NCBI RefSeq assembly: GCF_949296715.1
Contig: NZ_CASFQD010000043.1
Span: 1-34,872 of the forward strand
Direction: 5' to 3'
DNA: 34,872 nucleotides
Source: an uncultured Alistipes sp.
GTDB lineage: Bacteria > Bacteroidota > Bacteroidia > Bacteroidales > Rikenellaceae
Positions within the stretch are counted from its first letter, which is position 1. Every line of letters starts with the position of its first letter. The notes beneath the pieces are model-generated. The model saw only the letters and a list, made by a program, of their open reading frames with translations. It did no database searches and was not told the DNA's origin. A program made the translations under genes and the position numbers. This document shows positions 26,694 through 34,497 of the stretch, in pieces.

Positions 26694-27488
26694 ATGAGAC
26701 TGATCATCGAAAATACCCCGAAAGAGGTCGCCCAGTGGGCTGCAAACTACATCATCGAACAGATCAAGAACAAGGAGCAGTACACCTCGTCGCCCTTCGT
26801 GCTGGGTCTGCCGACCGGCTCCACGCCGCTGGAGACCTACAAGGAGCTGATCCGCCGCCACAAGGCAGGCGACGTGTCGTTCCGCAACGTCATCACGTTC
26901 AACATGGACGAATACGTGGGGCTTCCCGAGGAGCATCCCGAGAGCTACCACTCGTTCATGTGGAACAACTTTTTCAGCCACATCGACATCAAGCCCGAGA
27001 ACGTGAACATCCTGGACGGCAATGCCGAGGACCTGGTTAAGGAGTGCGCCGACTATGAAGCGCGCATCGTCGAGGCGGGCGGCATCGACCTCTTCATGGG
27101 CGGTGTCGGCGAGGACGGACACATCGCCTTCAACGAGCCCTTCTCGTCGCTCAACTCCCGCACGCGGCAGAAGACCCTGACGCTCGACACGATCCAGGTG
27201 AACGCCCGCTTCTTCGGCGGCGACGTGTCGCTCGTCCCGAAGACGGCGCTGACGGTCGGCGTCGGCACGGTGCTCTCGTCGAAGAAGGTGATGATCCTCG
27301 CCACGGGGCACAAGAAGGCCCGTGCGGTACGCCACGGCGTCGAAGGGTCGTACAACCACCAGTGGACGATCTCGGCGTTGCAGGTACACCCGAGCGGCAT
27401 CCTGGTCTGCGACGACCCCGCTGCCGAGGAGCTGCGCGTCTCGACCTACCGCTACTTCAAGGACATCGAGCGCGACAACCTGATCTGA
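26694..27488 (+). CDS. nagB: Glucosamine-6-phosphate deaminase
   Basis: 264 aa, the full family length. It converts glucosamine 6-phosphate to fructose 6-phosphate and ammonia in the cytoplasm. All catalytic residues are present at E. coli numbering: Asp72 in NMDEY, and Asp141, His143 and Glu148 in GVGEDGHIAFNEP. PTGSTPLETY is the phosphate-binding loop. It follows the NagB/PIG-L fusion by 28 bp, so the operon carries one intact and one altered NagB domain. It would drain the amino-sugar half of the degraded polymer into glycolysis. Confidence 0.97.
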   Translation: MRLIIENTPKEVAQWAANYIIEQIKNKEQYTSSPFVLGLPTGSTPLETYKELIRRHKAGDVSFRNVITFNMDEYVGLPEEHPESYHSFMWNNFFSHIDIKPENVNILDGNAEDLVKECADYEARIVEAGGIDLFMGGVGEDGHIAFNEPFSSLNSRTRQKTLTLDTIQVNARFFGGDVSLVPKTALTVGVGTVLSSKKVMILATGHKKARAVRHGVEGSYNHQWTISALQVHPSGILVCDDPAAEELRVSTYRYFKDIERDNLI

Positions 27489-27508
27489 CCTGTCCGCTCA
27501 AAAAACCG

Positions 27509-27538
27509 ACACCCCGCAGCGATGCTGCGGGGTGTTTT
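27509..27538. terminator. Intrinsic terminator after nagB
   Basis: A perfect 12-bp stem (27509-27520 with 27524-27535) with loop GAT is followed by TTTT on the plus strand and preceded by an A-run, so it may also act on the convergent minus-strand transcript. It begins 20 bp after the nagB stop. Confidence 0.9.
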
Positions 27539-27576
27539 CATTCCCGGTGCAACCCAAAAACACCGGTCGGGACAAA

Positions 27577-27606
27577 GGGACCCGCAGGAACGCGGCCTGC
27601 GGGCCC
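27577..27606 (-). terminator. Possible terminator of the DUF4465 lipoprotein gene
   Basis: CCCGCAGG pairs with CCTGCGGG (extended stem 27577-27588 with 27596-27606, one bulged A) downstream of the stop at 27665. On the minus strand only a short T-run (TTTG) follows, so it may act together with the stronger hairpin at 27509-27535. Confidence 0.45.
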
Positions 27607-27664
27607 TCGGTCGGGACGGGCGGAGCATACTAATCTCCTTCACGGCCGCCCGCCCCGCAGAACG

Positions 27665-28483
27665 TCACTTGACGAGCGTGATCTCGTCGATGCAGAAGAA
27701 CGAGGGATCGGCACTGACGTTGATCCCCTCGACCTTGAAGACGAGTTTGTCGATCTCGCCGAACGACGCGATGCTCACCTTGCGCCAGCCCGAAAGCTTC
27801 GAGTCGGGCGTAACGAGCGTCTCGGTGGTGCTGCCCACCTCGGCTCCGTTCTTTATGCCGGTGATCTTCACCTTGAACAGATCGGCCTCGGCACCGCCGA
27901 ACCACTTGTAGACGTAAGTCGAGTTGGCGATGTAGAAGTGGTCCACGGTTCTGGGCGTGGAGAAGGTGATCGTCGGATAACCCGAAGCCGTCATATACTC
28001 GGGCCACGACTCGGTCGGGGTATTCGAGTCATAGCATACGGCATAGGTCGACGTGCCGTTGGCACCGCCTTCGGCCCATACGGAGAACTGCTGTGCGAGC
28101 GAAGCCGCCGCATCGCCCATGTCGGGGCATGCGGCCAGCGAAATACCGCCCCAGGCGTCGTAAGAGCCGGAATAATAGGATGCAAAGGAGAGTGCGCCGT
28201 CAGCCGTCGTGAAGAGCACACCGTCGAAGTTCGCACCCTGCTGCACGTAGGCCTTGCCGCAGAAGACATCCTTGTAGAGGACATCCCCGAGGCCGTAGAC
28301 CGACATGGTCACGTCGCCCAGCGCGACGGTTTTTCCGTTCATGTCGACCATTTTCTCGGAGGGTTCGAACGAGATGACCTCGTATTTTACCTTGGGGGCA
28401 TCGTTGTCGTCATCGTTCGAGCAGGCGACAAAGGCCGAAGCCGAAAACAGCAGAAGCAGGGATGTGGCAAAAAGTTTTTTCAT
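27665..28483 (-). CDS. DUF4465 lipoprotein under B12 riboswitch control (BtuH-like candidate)
   Basis: 272 aa. A lipoprotein signal ends at Cys21, and the mature protein starts CSNDDDND, a strong Bacteroidetes surface-export signal. The body is beta-rich, with FASYYSGSYDAWGGISLA and a C-terminal WRKVSIASFGEIDKLVFKVEG, which I recognise as DUF4465. The gene is preceded by a cobalamin riboswitch and an intrinsic terminator (separate entries), so its expression should fall when B12 is plentiful. Gut Bacteroidetes are known to encode surface B12-binding lipoproteins (BtuG, BtuH) under such riboswitches; my recollection is that BtuH proteins carry DUF4465, so a B12-capturing surface lipoprotein is the likely function. 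No btuB transporter gene is next to it. Confidence 0.87.
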   Translation of the reverse strand: MKKLFATSLLLLFSASAFVACSNDDDNDAPKVKYEVISFEPSEKMVDMNGKTVALGDVTMSVYGLGDVLYKDVFCGKAYVQQGANFDGVLFTTADGALSFASYYSGSYDAWGGISLAACPDMGDAAASLAQQFSVWAEGGANGTSTYAVCYDSNTPTESWPEYMTASGYPTITFSTPRTVDHFYIANSTYVYKWFGGAEADLFKVKITGIKNGAEVGSTTETLVTPDSKLSGWRKVSIASFGEIDKLVFKVEGINVSADPSFFCIDEITLVK

Positions 28484-28501
28484 ACACTCAATTATTTAAT
28501 G

Positions 28502-28534
28502 AAACAAAAAATCCGTTCCCGGACCCCGGGAACG
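28502..28534 (-). terminator. Riboswitch expression-platform terminator
   Basis: On the minus strand a 9-bp GC-rich stem (28526-28534 with 28514-28522; CGTTCCCGG) is followed by GATTTTTTG. It lies between the cobalamin aptamer and the DUF4465 start at 28483, as expected for transcription termination when B12 is bound. Confidence 0.8.
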
Positions 28535-28654
28535 AACCTCTTTTCCTGCGCACATGCACGTGCAAACCGTCGATAGCCGCGGCTCCGAATTGCCGCCGTC
28601 ACGATGCTCCGTTCTCCGCAGATGCGCTCGAAAAAAGATTCTTCCACCGGGGAA

Positions 28655-28815
28655 GCTGCAAGGCAGGTCTTCTGGCTTGTCCCCTGCCGCACGGCCTTCC
28701 CGGAAAAGAATCCAGTGGCTTACAGGATGTTGCGGCAATTTACGGAACTTACAGCAGCGGGAACTGCTGCCGATTCTCACGGCATTCCCATTTAATCGCA
28801 CGTCGACACTCGCGT
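28655..28815 (-). ncRNA. Cobalamin (B12) riboswitch aptamer
   Basis: Read on the minus strand, the region contains in order TTAAATGGGAATGCCGTGAG (the 5' conserved GGGAA...GGTGAGAA-type block), CAGTTCCCGCTGCTGTAAG, CCTGTAAGCCACTGG and finally the B12 box AAGCCAGAAGACCTGCC (28678-28662). These blocks, their order and their spacing are those of the cobalamin class. The end points are approximate. It faces the DUF4465 lipoprotein gene and leads into the terminator at 28502-28534. Confidence 0.93.
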
Positions 28816-28832
28816 GTCATGCGAACCATTGC

Positions 28833-28869
28833 GTTGCAAAGTTAGAAAATAAATTCGTATCTTTGCAAG
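28833..28869. promoter_or_regulatory. Overlapping divergent promoters for fabD and the riboswitch transcript
   Basis: Plus strand: GTTG (28833-28836), 21 bp, then TATCTTTG (28858-28865), serving fabD. Minus strand: TTG (within 28866-28869), 21 bp, then TAACTTTG (28844-28837), serving the B12 riboswitch and DUF4465 gene. The -7 of each direction abuts the -33 of the other, so the element is close to symmetric. Confidence 0.7.
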
Positions 28870-28893
28870 CGCAAACAAAAAATTGCAGTATTT

Positions 28894-29775
28894 ATGAAAC
28901 ACGCATACGTATTCCCGGGCCAGGGCGCCCAGGCCGTCGGCATGGGCAAGGACCTCTACGACAACGTACCCGAAGCAAAGGAGCTCTTCGAAAAGGCCAA
29001 TGAAATCCTCGGCTTCCGCATCACCGACATCATGTTCGCCGGCACGCCCGACGACCTGAAGCAGACGAAGGTGACGCAGCCGGCCGTATTCCTCCACTCG
29101 GTCATCATGGCCAAGGCGCTGGGCGTGAAGCCCGATGCCGTTGCCGGACACTCGCTGGGCGAGTTCTCGGCGCTGGTCGTTGCCGGAGCCCTCTCGTTCG
29201 AGGACGGTCTGAAGCTCGTCTCGAAGCGTGCCATGGCCATGCAGTCGGCCTGCGAGGCACAGCCCGGAGGCATGGCAGCCATCCTCGGTCTGGACGACAA
29301 GACCGTCGAGGATATCTGCGCCTCGGTCGACGGTGTGGTCGTAGCCGCCAACTACAACTGCCCGGGCCAGCTCGTCATCTCGGGTGCCGACGCTGCCGTG
29401 GATGCCGCCTGCGAGAAGGCCAAGGCTGCCGGTGCACGCCGTGCGCTGCGTCTGCCGGTCGGCGGAGCGTTCCACTCGCCGCTGATGGAGCCCGCCAAGC
29501 AGGAGCTCGAGAAGGCCATCAACGAGGCCCCGTTCCAGACCCCGACGTGCCCGATCTACCAGAACGTGGACGCAAAGCCCTATACCGATCCCGCCGCCAT
29601 CAAGGCCAACCTGATCGCCCAGCTGACGGCCCCCGTGCGCTGGACCTACATCGTCAAGAACATGCTTGCCGACGGCGTGACGGAGTTCACCGAGCTCGGC
29701 CCCGGCACCGTGCTGCAGGGCCTGATCAAGAAGGTGGATGCCGCAGCCAACGTCGAGTCAAAGTCGACCTTGTAG
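28894..29775 (+). CDS. fabD: Malonyl-CoA:ACP transacylase
   Basis: 293 aa, cytoplasmic. It transfers malonyl from CoA to acyl carrier protein at the start of fatty acid synthesis. FPGQGAQ (oxyanion residue Gln11 region), the nucleophile elbow GHSLGE with Ser87, and GAFHSPLM with His194 are all present, and the length is normal. It has its own promoter and terminator and is a single-gene unit. It is a housekeeping gene and marks the boundary between the accessory locus and more ordinary chromosome. Confidence 0.97.
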   Translation: MKHAYVFPGQGAQAVGMGKDLYDNVPEAKELFEKANEILGFRITDIMFAGTPDDLKQTKVTQPAVFLHSVIMAKALGVKPDAVAGHSLGEFSALVVAGALSFEDGLKLVSKRAMAMQSACEAQPGGMAAILGLDDKTVEDICASVDGVVVAANYNCPGQLVISGADAAVDAACEKAKAAGARRALRLPVGGAFHSPLMEPAKQELEKAINEAPFQTPTCPIYQNVDAKPYTDPAAIKANLIAQLTAPVRWTYIVKNMLADGVTEFTELGPGTVLQGLIKKVDAAANVESKSTL

Positions 29776-29797
29776 ATCAAGCCGCCCTGCGACAACG

Positions 29798-29828
29798 AAG
29801 GACGCACCTTTTGGGTGCGTCCTTTTTT
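29798..29828 (+). terminator. Intrinsic terminator of fabD
   Basis: An 11-bp stem (29798-29808 with 29814-29824; AAGGACGCACC) with loop TTTTG is followed by a T-run to 29828. It lies 22 bp after the fabD stop. Confidence 0.9.
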
Positions 29829-29875
29829 CATCCGGACGGCAAAAGAAAAATATATTAAATTTTATTAATAACTTG

Positions 29876-29906
29876 TTGCATTTATTAAAGATACTTATTA
29901 TATTTG
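29876..29906 (+). promoter_or_regulatory. Promoter of the ROK regulator gene
   Basis: TTG at 29876-29878 and TATATTTG at 29899-29906 with 20 bp between them match the Bacteroidetes consensus in a strongly AT-rich stretch. The start codon is 28 bp after the -7 box. Confidence 0.7.
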
Positions 29907-29933
29907 TGCTGTTAGCAAAATGAGCAGAAAAGG

Positions 29934-31163
29934 ATGACCTCACTTACCGAATTCTTTAACAAGCACGAAGACGACGCGCTGAAGGGCATATCGCACAAAA
30001 ACAGCATCATCAAGCGCAACATCATCGCACACATGGCCGTCAACGGCGAATGCACGCTCTCGGAACTCACGAAGGAGTTGCATATCAGCGTTCCGACGAT
30101 CACCAAGCTGGTGCAGGAACTCGTCGACGAAAATATCGTGACCGACCTGGGCAAGGTCGAAACCCCGGGCGGACGCCGTCCCAACATCTTCGGACTGGCC
30201 AACTCGGCGATTTATTTCGCCGGGGTGAACGTCGGGCGCGACAACATGCGCTTCATGATTACCGACCTGCAGAACAACATCATCAAGGAGGAAAACGACT
30301 TCACGTTCGAGCTGCAGGACCGCCCGCAGTGCATGGAACGCATCTGCACGAACATCGAGAACTTCATCGCCACGTGCGGCATCGACCGCGCCAAGATTCT
30401 CGGCCTGGGCGTCTGCATGACCGGGCGCGTGAATCCCGACACGGGCCGCAGCTACAAGTATTTCACCTCGTCGGAGCAGTCGCTGCGCGACATTCTCGAG
30501 GAGCGCGTGGGCATCCGCGTCCTGCTCGAAAACGACACGCGCGCCCGCTGCTACGCCGAATACACGTGCGGCAAGTCGAAGGACGAGAGCAACGTCCTCT
30601 ACCTGCACATGGGCCGCGGCGTGGCCATCGGCATCGTCGTCGACGGGCAGCTCTACTACGGCAAGAGCGGCTTCGCCGGGGAGTTCGGCCACATACCCTT
30701 CTTCGACAACGAGATTATCTGCTCGTGCGGCAAGAAGGGGTGCCTGGAGACCGAGGTCTCGGGTATCGCCATCGAGGAGAAGATGTGCCGCATGATCGAG
30801 AAGGGGGTGAACACCATCCTCAAGGAGAAGTACGACAAACAGAAGACGATCCACATCGACGACATCATCGCCGCGGCGAAGAACGACGACAACCTCTCGA
30901 TCGAGCTGATCGAGGAGGCGGGCGAGAAGGTCGGCAAGGCCGTGGCGTTCCTCATCAACACGTTCAACCCCGAGACGGTGATCGTGGGCGGCAACCTCGC
31001 GGCGGCCGGCGACTACATCATGCTGCCGCTCAAGTCGGCAACGAACAAATATTCGCTCAACCTCGTCTACAAGGATACGAAGTTCCGCGTCTCGAAAATG
31101 TCGGAGAATGCCAATGCCTGGGGCGTGGCGATGCTCATCCGCAACAAGATTATCGGACTGTAA
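29934..31163 (+). CDS. ROK-family transcriptional regulator (NagC/Mlc-type)
   Basis: 409 aa. Residues about 20-80 form a winged helix-turn-helix (CTLSELTKELHISVPTITKL), and the rest is the ROK sugar-kinase-like domain. GFAGEFGHIPF (about 246-256) and the zinc-binding CSCGKKGCLE (263-272) are the ROK signatures. NagC and Mlc regulators of this build respond to phosphorylated amino sugars or to sugar transport. The gene is a single unit after fabD. It could control the nagB operon 3 kb to the left or a distant sugar locus; no operator was found to decide. The retained ROK metal site suggests ligand-binding capacity. Confidence 0.93.
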   Translation: MTSLTEFFNKHEDDALKGISHKNSIIKRNIIAHMAVNGECTLSELTKELHISVPTITKLVQELVDENIVTDLGKVETPGGRRPNIFGLANSAIYFAGVNVGRDNMRFMITDLQNNIIKEENDFTFELQDRPQCMERICTNIENFIATCGIDRAKILGLGVCMTGRVNPDTGRSYKYFTSSEQSLRDILEERVGIRVLLENDTRARCYAEYTCGKSKDESNVLYLHMGRGVAIGIVVDGQLYYGKSGFAGEFGHIPFFDNEIICSCGKKGCLETEVSGIAIEEKMCRMIEKGVNTILKEKYDKQKTIHIDDIIAAAKNDDNLSIELIEEAGEKVGKAVAFLINTFNPETVIVGGNLAAAGDYIMLPLKSATNKYSLNLVYKDTKFRVSKMSENANAWGVAMLIRNKIIGL

Positions 31164-31186
31164 CCCGTATGCGGCCACCCGCACAC

Positions 31187-31221
31187 GGCACCGCCCGGCA
31201 GCCCGGCTGTCGGGCGGTGCC
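31187..31221. repeat. Hairpin between the ROK and GNAT genes
   Basis: A 14-bp stem with one G-U type pair (31187-31200 with 31208-31221; GGCACCGCCCGGCA) lies 24 bp after the ROK stop. No T-run follows, so it is either a weak terminator or a structured leader of the GNAT gene. Confidence 0.6.
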
Positions 31222-31245
31222 ATCAGGAAGAGACCCCGAAAGCCC

Positions 31246-31815
31246 ATGTCACTGAACATCGAAGGAAAAACCGTCCGTCTGCGGGCCGTCGAACCCGAAG
31301 ACCTCGAAATACTCTATCGCTGGGAAAACGACCCGGCCGTCTGGTCCGTCAGCGGGACGACGGAGCCCTTCTCGCTGCACCAGATGCGGCGCTTCATCGC
31401 CGAACAGCAGGCCGCCGACATCTTCCGCACGGGACAGCTGCGGCTGATGATCGAGGCTCCGGCGGCTGGTCCCGACCCTACCCCTGCACCATCCTCCGAG
31501 CGGTGGCGTCCCGTCGGGGCGGTCGATCTCTTCGAATTCGACCCGCTGAACCGGCGGGCAGGCATCGGGATTCTGATCCACGCCGATGCGGACCGGCAGC
31601 ACGGACTTGCCTCCGACGCGCTGGCGACGCTCTGCCGCTACGGCCGCGACACGCTCCATCTGCATCTGCTCTGGTGCCACGTCGGCACGGAGAACGAGGC
31701 GAGCCTGCGGCTCTTCCGCGGTGCGGGATTCATCGAAGCGGGCACGCTGCACGACTGGCAATGGCGTGCGGACGGCTACCACGACGAGGTCGTGATGCAG
31801 AAACTGCTGGAATAA
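31246..31815 (+). CDS. GNAT-family N-acetyltransferase (RimJ/SpeG-like)
   Basis: 189 aa. The ATG at 31246 is chosen because it gives the usual GNAT opening (VRLRAVEPEDLEILYRWEND, about 11-30); the longer frame runs through the intergenic hairpin. Later parts fit acetyl-CoA binding and the family C-terminus (DADRQHGLASDAL, then VGTENEASLRLFRGAGFIEAG). A low-complexity Pro/Ala insert (about 73-85) sits in the middle. The acceptor could be a polyamine, a protein N-terminus or a small molecule; the sequence does not decide. It seems unrelated to its neighbours. Confidence 0.88.
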   Translation: MSLNIEGKTVRLRAVEPEDLEILYRWENDPAVWSVSGTTEPFSLHQMRRFIAEQQAADIFRTGQLRLMIEAPAAGPDPTPAPSSERWRPVGAVDLFEFDPLNRRAGIGILIHADADRQHGLASDALATLCRYGRDTLHLHLLWCHVGTENEASLRLFRGAGFIEAGTLHDWQWRADGYHDEVVMQKLLE

Positions 31816-31950
31816 ACCGCACCCGACAACGGCCGCAGGGCCGCCCGGGCGGGCAACGCCAACCGGTTCGATCCGACATAAAAGCCGGGTGGGGAGGGAG
31901 GGAAAATTGCCCCGCTGCGGCACAAAACGGCGACCGTCACACTCCAACAT

Positions 31951-31987
31951 AAAAGAGCGGCGCCCCGGGCACAACCCGGGGCGCCGC
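31951..31987 (-). terminator. Intrinsic terminator of galK
   Basis: A 13-bp GC-only stem (31957-31969 with 31975-31987) with a 5-nt loop is followed on the minus strand by TCTTTT. It lies 18 bp after the galK stop. The plus-strand side has no T-run, so it mainly serves the minus strand. The remaining bases after the GNAT gene (31816-31950) show nothing recognisable. Confidence 0.85.
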
Positions 31988-32004
31988 CGTATCCGGACGA
32001 CGGA

Positions 32005-33138
32005 TCACAACCGGCGCGAACCGTCGGAGATGACCACGTCGTAGACCTGCGGTTCGTGGCCGTAGCGGGCAGCGAAGCGCTCGCGGGCCGTGGCGATGAA
32101 GCGGTCGTAGAGCTCCTCCTTCACGAGGTTGATCGTGCAGCCTCCGAAGCCGCCGCCCATGATGCGCGAGCCGGTCACGCCGCACTCCCCGGCCAGCGTG
32201 GCCAGGAAGTCGAGCTCCTCGCACGAAACCTCGTAATCCTTCGACATGCCCCAGTGCGTCTCGTACATGCAGCGGCCGACCGTCTCGTAGTCGCCGCGCT
32301 GCAGGGCGTCGCAGACCGTGAGCACGCGCCGCTCCTCGCCGATGACATAGCGGGCGCGGCGGTAGTCCTCCTCCGAGATACGCTCCCGGACGGCATCGAG
32401 CTGCTCCATCGTAGCGCCGCGCAGGAACTCCTGCCCGAGCGCCGCAGCAACCCGCTCACACGAGGCGCGGCGGTCGTTGTAGGGCGATCCCACGAGGGCA
32501 TGTTTCACGCGCGAGTCGACCAGCACGAGGCGGTAGCCCTTCGGATCGAACGGGAAATATTCGTATTCGAGCGACCGGCAGTCCAACCGCATCAGGCACC
32601 CCTTCCTGCCGAAAACCGAGGCAAACTGGTCCATGATGCCGCAGTTGACGCCGCAGTAGTTGTGTTCGGTCGCCTGTCCGATCTTCGCCAGTTCAAACTT
32701 GTCGATGCCACAGCCGCAGAGGTCGTTCAGCGCGAAGGCATAGGTCGATTCGAGGGCTGCCGACGACGACATGCCGGCTCCGAGGGGCACGTCGCCCGCA
32801 AAGACCGTGTCGAAACCGCCGATCACGCCGCCGCGCTTCTGCACCTCGCGGCAGACGCCGAAGAGGTAGTGGGCCCAGCTCTCCGCCGGCTTGTCCTCCT
32901 CGCGGAGCCCGAATTCGGAGCGCTCGCCCAGATCGAGCGCAAAGGCCCGCACACGGTCGGTGCCGTTCAGACGGATCGCCGCGACGATACCCTTGTCGAC
33001 GGCTCCCGGGAAGACGAAACCGCCGTTGTAGTCGGTGTGTTCGCCGAGGAGGTTGATGCGGCCCGGCGAGGTGAAGAGGATGCCCCCTTCGCCGAAGAGT
33101 TCCGCAAATTTGCTGCTTACTTTCTCTTTCATGTCCAT
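32005..33138 (-). CDS. galK: Galactokinase
   Basis: 377 aa, a normal length. It phosphorylates galactose at C1 in the Leloir pathway. GRINLLGEHTDYNGG (about 26-40, catalytic Arg27), the GHMP ATP loop PLGAGMSSSAALE (about 118-130), GIMDQFASVFG with the probable catalytic base Asp170, and the C-terminal MGGGFGGC are all present. A second in-frame ATG two codons later (33132) is an equally possible start. No galT, galE or galM lies beside it; the DeoR-family regulator gene upstream on the same strand is a possible controller. A related GHMP sugar kinase specificity such as GalNAc is possible, but the motifs fit GalK well. Confidence 0.95.
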   Translation of the reverse strand: MDMKEKVSSKFAELFGEGGILFTSPGRINLLGEHTDYNGGFVFPGAVDKGIVAAIRLNGTDRVRAFALDLGERSEFGLREEDKPAESWAHYLFGVCREVQKRGGVIGGFDTVFAGDVPLGAGMSSSAALESTYAFALNDLCGCGIDKFELAKIGQATEHNYCGVNCGIMDQFASVFGRKGCLMRLDCRSLEYEYFPFDPKGYRLVLVDSRVKHALVGSPYNDRRASCERVAAALGQEFLRGATMEQLDAVRERISEEDYRRARYVIGEERRVLTVCDALQRGDYETVGRCMYETHWGMSKDYEVSCEELDFLATLAGECGVTGSRIMGGGFGGCTINLVKEELYDRFIATARERFAARYGHEPQVYDVVISDGSRRL

Positions 33139-33472
33139 ATCGGGTAGTTTTTAGTTTGTGATCGGTCCATTGTACGAAGGTACGAAAAATCTCCGAAAAG
33201 CGGAGCCCGAAAGGCATTTTATACGCTATGGCAGTCGCAGCGGAGAAACGCGCGCCAGCCTGTCCCCTGCACGGAACGGCACGGGGACGGCATAAAGGCG
33301 GCATAGGGTCGGGCTTTCAGAAACACCCCGGCGGAAAAGCGCCGGCAGGAAAAACAGGCGGACAAAAGGACCGGAAACGGGCGGAAAGAGAGGGCGGAGA
33401 CGGTCATGCGGAGCGCCGCGAAGGGGCCTGCGGGACGGTCCGAGGCGCCGGAGAGCGGGAGCGGGCCGGAGA
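33139..33472. promoter_or_regulatory. Intergenic region between galK and the DeoR-type gene
   Basis: 334 bp with no convincing gene. Near galK, minus-strand TACCTTCG (33182-33175) differs by one base from the -7 consensus TAnnTTTG, and a small palindrome CTCCG/CGGAG (33191-33205) sits just upstream of it; these may be the galK promoter and an operator, but no -33 box is clear. A short hairpin at 33328-33345 (CCGGCG/CGCCGG), followed on the minus strand by GGTGTTT, may weakly terminate the DeoR transcript. The rest is GC-rich with nothing recognisable. Confidence 0.35.
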
Positions 33473-34267
33473 TCAGATATCCACGACGGTCACCTCGATG
33501 CCGCGTTCCCGCACCTTGTCGAGGTACGGGGGCTGGATGCCGCTGTCGGTGATGATGCGGTCGACGGCCTCCAGATCGCATATCTTGCTGAAGCCCCGGC
33601 GGCCGAATTTCGAGCTGTCGGCCAGGACGATGACCTTCTGCGCGGCTTCGATCATCGCCCCGTTGAGCGACGCTTCGAGCATGTTGGTCGTCGTCAATCC
33701 GAAATCCGGATCGATGCCGTCCACCCCGATGAAGAGCTTGCTGCAGTTGAAATCGCGAAGCATCTGCTCGGCAAAGGGTCCCACGACCGATACGGAGCTG
33801 CTGCGCGTGATGCCGCCCAGCTGGATGACGTCCATGTCGCGGTTCTGCGAGAGAATCTGCGTCACGGGCACGGAGGCCGTGATGACCGTAAGGCGTCCCG
33901 AAGGGACGATCTCGCGGGCAAAAAAGGTCATGGTCGTGCCCGACGCGATGATGATCGAGTCGTTCTGTTCGATGAGCGCCGCGGCTGCCGCGCCGATGGC
34001 CCGTTTCTCCTCGACGTTGCGCTTCTCCTTTTCGCTGACGTGGCGGTCGCTGATGTAGGGGCTGATGAGAATGGCGCTGCCGTGCGTGCGGTAGAGCTTC
34101 TTCTGCTGCTCGAGATACGACAGGTCCTTGCGTATGGTGACCTCCGAAACCCGGAACAGCTCGGAGAACTGCGCCACCGAGATGGAGCCGTGCTGCTGCA
34201 GCAGGGCCAGGATGCGCGCATGGCGCTCCGGCAGGCTCAACAGGGATTCTTCGTTGATCTTGTTCAT
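33473..34267 (-). CDS. DeoR/GlpR-family transcriptional regulator
   Basis: 264 aa, the family length. An N-terminal winged helix-turn-helix (about 10-65: RHARILALLQQHGSISVAQF, then SEVTIRKDLSYLEQQ) has the DeoR signature. The C-terminal DeoRC sugar-phosphate sensor domain (about 85-255) shows the family landmarks IIIASGTTMTFFA, VITASVPVTQIL, KLFIGVDGID and KVIVLADSSKFG. Such repressors bind phosphorylated sugars and usually control a nearby sugar operon. The nearest candidate is galK downstream on the same strand, but a role for the amino-sugar genes is also possible. The 230 bp upstream to 34497 hold no gene; a minus-strand TAACTTGC (34295-34288) is a poor promoter match. Confidence 0.92.
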   Translation of the reverse strand: MNKINEESLLSLPERHARILALLQQHGSISVAQFSELFRVSEVTIRKDLSYLEQQKKLYRTHGSAILISPYISDRHVSEKEKRNVEEKRAIGAAAAALIEQNDSIIIASGTTMTFFAREIVPSGRLTVITASVPVTQILSQNRDMDVIQLGGITRSSSVSVVGPFAEQMLRDFNCSKLFIGVDGIDPDFGLTTTNMLEASLNGAMIEAAQKVIVLADSSKFGRRGFSKICDLEAVDRIITDSGIQPPYLDKVRERGIEVTVVDI

Positions 34268-34497
34268 CGTATGCCGTTTTACGGAGGCAAGTTACAAAAA
34301 AAAACGGACTTTCGGATTGCCGGGGCAACTTTCTTTCCGAAAGATTCCACACCCGTTCAGACCAGAAAAAGGGAAATAAATACTTGTTTTGTGAAAATCT
34401 CCGACAGAACCCTTATGGAATGAAACATCACCCCCGGTCCGCCCGCCTGCCTGTCCGGCCCCCGGGCCTTCGGGAACCGCGGCCCGCTGCAGGCCGT

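Noticed and set aside
28462..29003. Several overlapping open frames across the region upstream of fabD
   Set aside because: The region is explained by the cobalamin riboswitch, its terminator and the divergent promoters; the frames have no protein-like features.
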